DNA of 64,000 nucleotides from Embiotoca jacksoni. Its lineage: Eukaryota > Chordata > Actinopteri > Embiotocidae. Every line of letters starts with the position of its first letter. Positions within the stretch are counted from its first letter, which is position 1. Under the pieces are notes generated by a model that was not told the origin of the DNA, did no database searches, and saw nothing but the letters and a program-made list of their open reading frames with translations. Both the position numbers and the translations under genes were made by a program. The DNA is taken from positions 1,576,183 to 1,640,182 of the forward strand of contig JAKOON010000066.1 in NCBI GenBank assembly GCA_022577435.1, read 5' to 3'. Below, piece after piece: positions 63,766 through 64,000 of the stretch.

Positions 63766-64000
63766 GTGTTTCTGAACAAATTTCTTCAACAGCAAATGGG
63801 ATACACTGCATGGCCAATGTGGCTTCACTTTGTGTCTGCAATTAGACAGAAAACAGCATTTCAAGTCTCACTTTCTCAGCCTAATGTAAAACTGCATCAC
63901 AGCGCCACGGCTTAAACTAAGTGTTTACAAACAAGTTTCATACTCAGAACTTTGGCAAATGGGATACACTGCATGGACAAAGTGGTTTCAAGTCACTTTG
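63766..64000. repeat. Right-edge segment 39: B plus partial post-B A
   Basis: A complete B (63766-63920) is followed by the first 80 bases of a post-B monomer, so the array continues beyond the window. Confidence 0.88.

Larger units (their letters stand above)
1..64000. repeat. Satellite DNA array, 187/155-bp two-monomer family
   Basis: The window is head-to-tail satellite from first to last base. Each monomer begins at the G of GTGTTT that follows CTTAAACTAA. Counting these boundaries gives 309 complete 187-bp (A) monomers, 39 complete 155-bp (B) monomers and two partial ones. All are in the orientation shown. No insertion, inversion or non-satellite stretch was seen. Short open reading frames occur only as by-products of the repeat: 187 is not a multiple of three, so successive copies change frame and stops soon appear. 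The long, homogeneous, multi-level organisation is typical of centromeric or pericentromeric satellite; that location is inference. I do not recognise the family by name. Confidence 0.97.
60464..64000. repeat. Long-range duplicated block, copy 2 (cut by window end)
   Basis: All three B starts (60464, 62115, 63766) and the intervening monomer order match copy 1. The block is still in register when the window ends. Confidence 0.85.

Noticed and set aside
1..64000. CRISPR array
   Set aside because: The repeats are directly adjacent 155/187-bp units with no unique spacers and no associated genes.
1..64000. Transposon, LTR or telomere-repeat insertion
   Set aside because: Monomer accounting explains the full length with only small indels. 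No interruption, target-site duplication or TTAGGG run was found.
1..64000. Assignment to a named satellite family or species
   Set aside because: Length and composition fit satellites of many animals. No family-specific motif could be recognised without a database search.

Overview
The whole window is one uninterrupted tandem satellite array. I find no gene, RNA gene, transposon, inverted segment or unique-sequence island. All monomers run in the same direction. Two monomer lengths alternate: a 187-bp type (A, about 38% G+C, counted on one copy) and a divergent 155-bp type (B). Tracking the boundary motif at the start of every monomer gives 309 complete A monomers, 39 complete B monomers, and a partial monomer at each end (1-177 and 63921-64000). 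Monomer lengths plus the indels found add up to 64,000. The source is therefore eukaryotic heterochromatin, most likely centromeric or pericentromeric, from a long-read assembly. I do not recognise the satellite family. Diagnostic differences fall mostly at CpG sites, which fits a genome with germline CpG methylation such as a vertebrate, but the taxon is unresolved.

A monomers are classified here by their 3' tails. a = GCTTTACAGTGCCAGTG (a2 = ...GTGCAAGTG). b = GCTTTACAGTGCCAGGG. c = GCATATTAATGCCACGG (c2 ends CCACAG). d = ACATATTAATGCCACGG, usually with AAATACAG upstream (d2 ends CCACAG; d3 = ACATATTAATGCGACGG with ATAATAC). e = ACTACTTTACAGTGCC. f = GGCTTTACAGTGACAG. g = ATGGCTTTACAGTGCC (g2 = ATGGCTTTATAGTGCC; g3 = ATGGCATTACAGTGCC). 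h = GGTTTACAGTGCCGGGG. p = GCATTACAGTGCCACGG or ...CCACGAC. Every B follows a p, and every B is followed by an A with a special 'post-B' head (ACAAACAAG near the start, TGCATGGACAAAGTGG further in; one copy is altered). The feature list cuts the array at each B and gives the monomer string of each segment.

Layout. 1-10.5 kb: segments with post-B tail e (some d), containing a 2,921-bp 16-monomer repeat. 10.5-18.2 kb: segments with post-B tails d or d3 and many TTCGCAGG variants. 18.2-48 kb: e-type segments again, with a 4,415-bp 24-monomer tandem duplication (21.2-30.0 kb), a 2,765-bp 15-monomer repeat (36.1-40.8 kb), and a module at 45.7-47.9 kb copied from the same source as 1-1.4 and 6.7-8.2 kb. 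48-64 kb: d/d3-type segments with a 4,766-bp 26-monomer tandem duplication (51.6-61.2 kb) and a block repeated 10,996 bp apart that runs into the window end.

There is no single higher-order period. The array is a mosaic in which neighbouring monomer types keep fixed adjacency while block lengths vary, as repeated unequal exchange or amplification would leave. A cluster of single-base homopolymer-type indels at 30.5-32.7 kb looks like uncorrected consensus error. I found no undescribed gene system; what deserves attention is the two-length monomer architecture and its recombination record.
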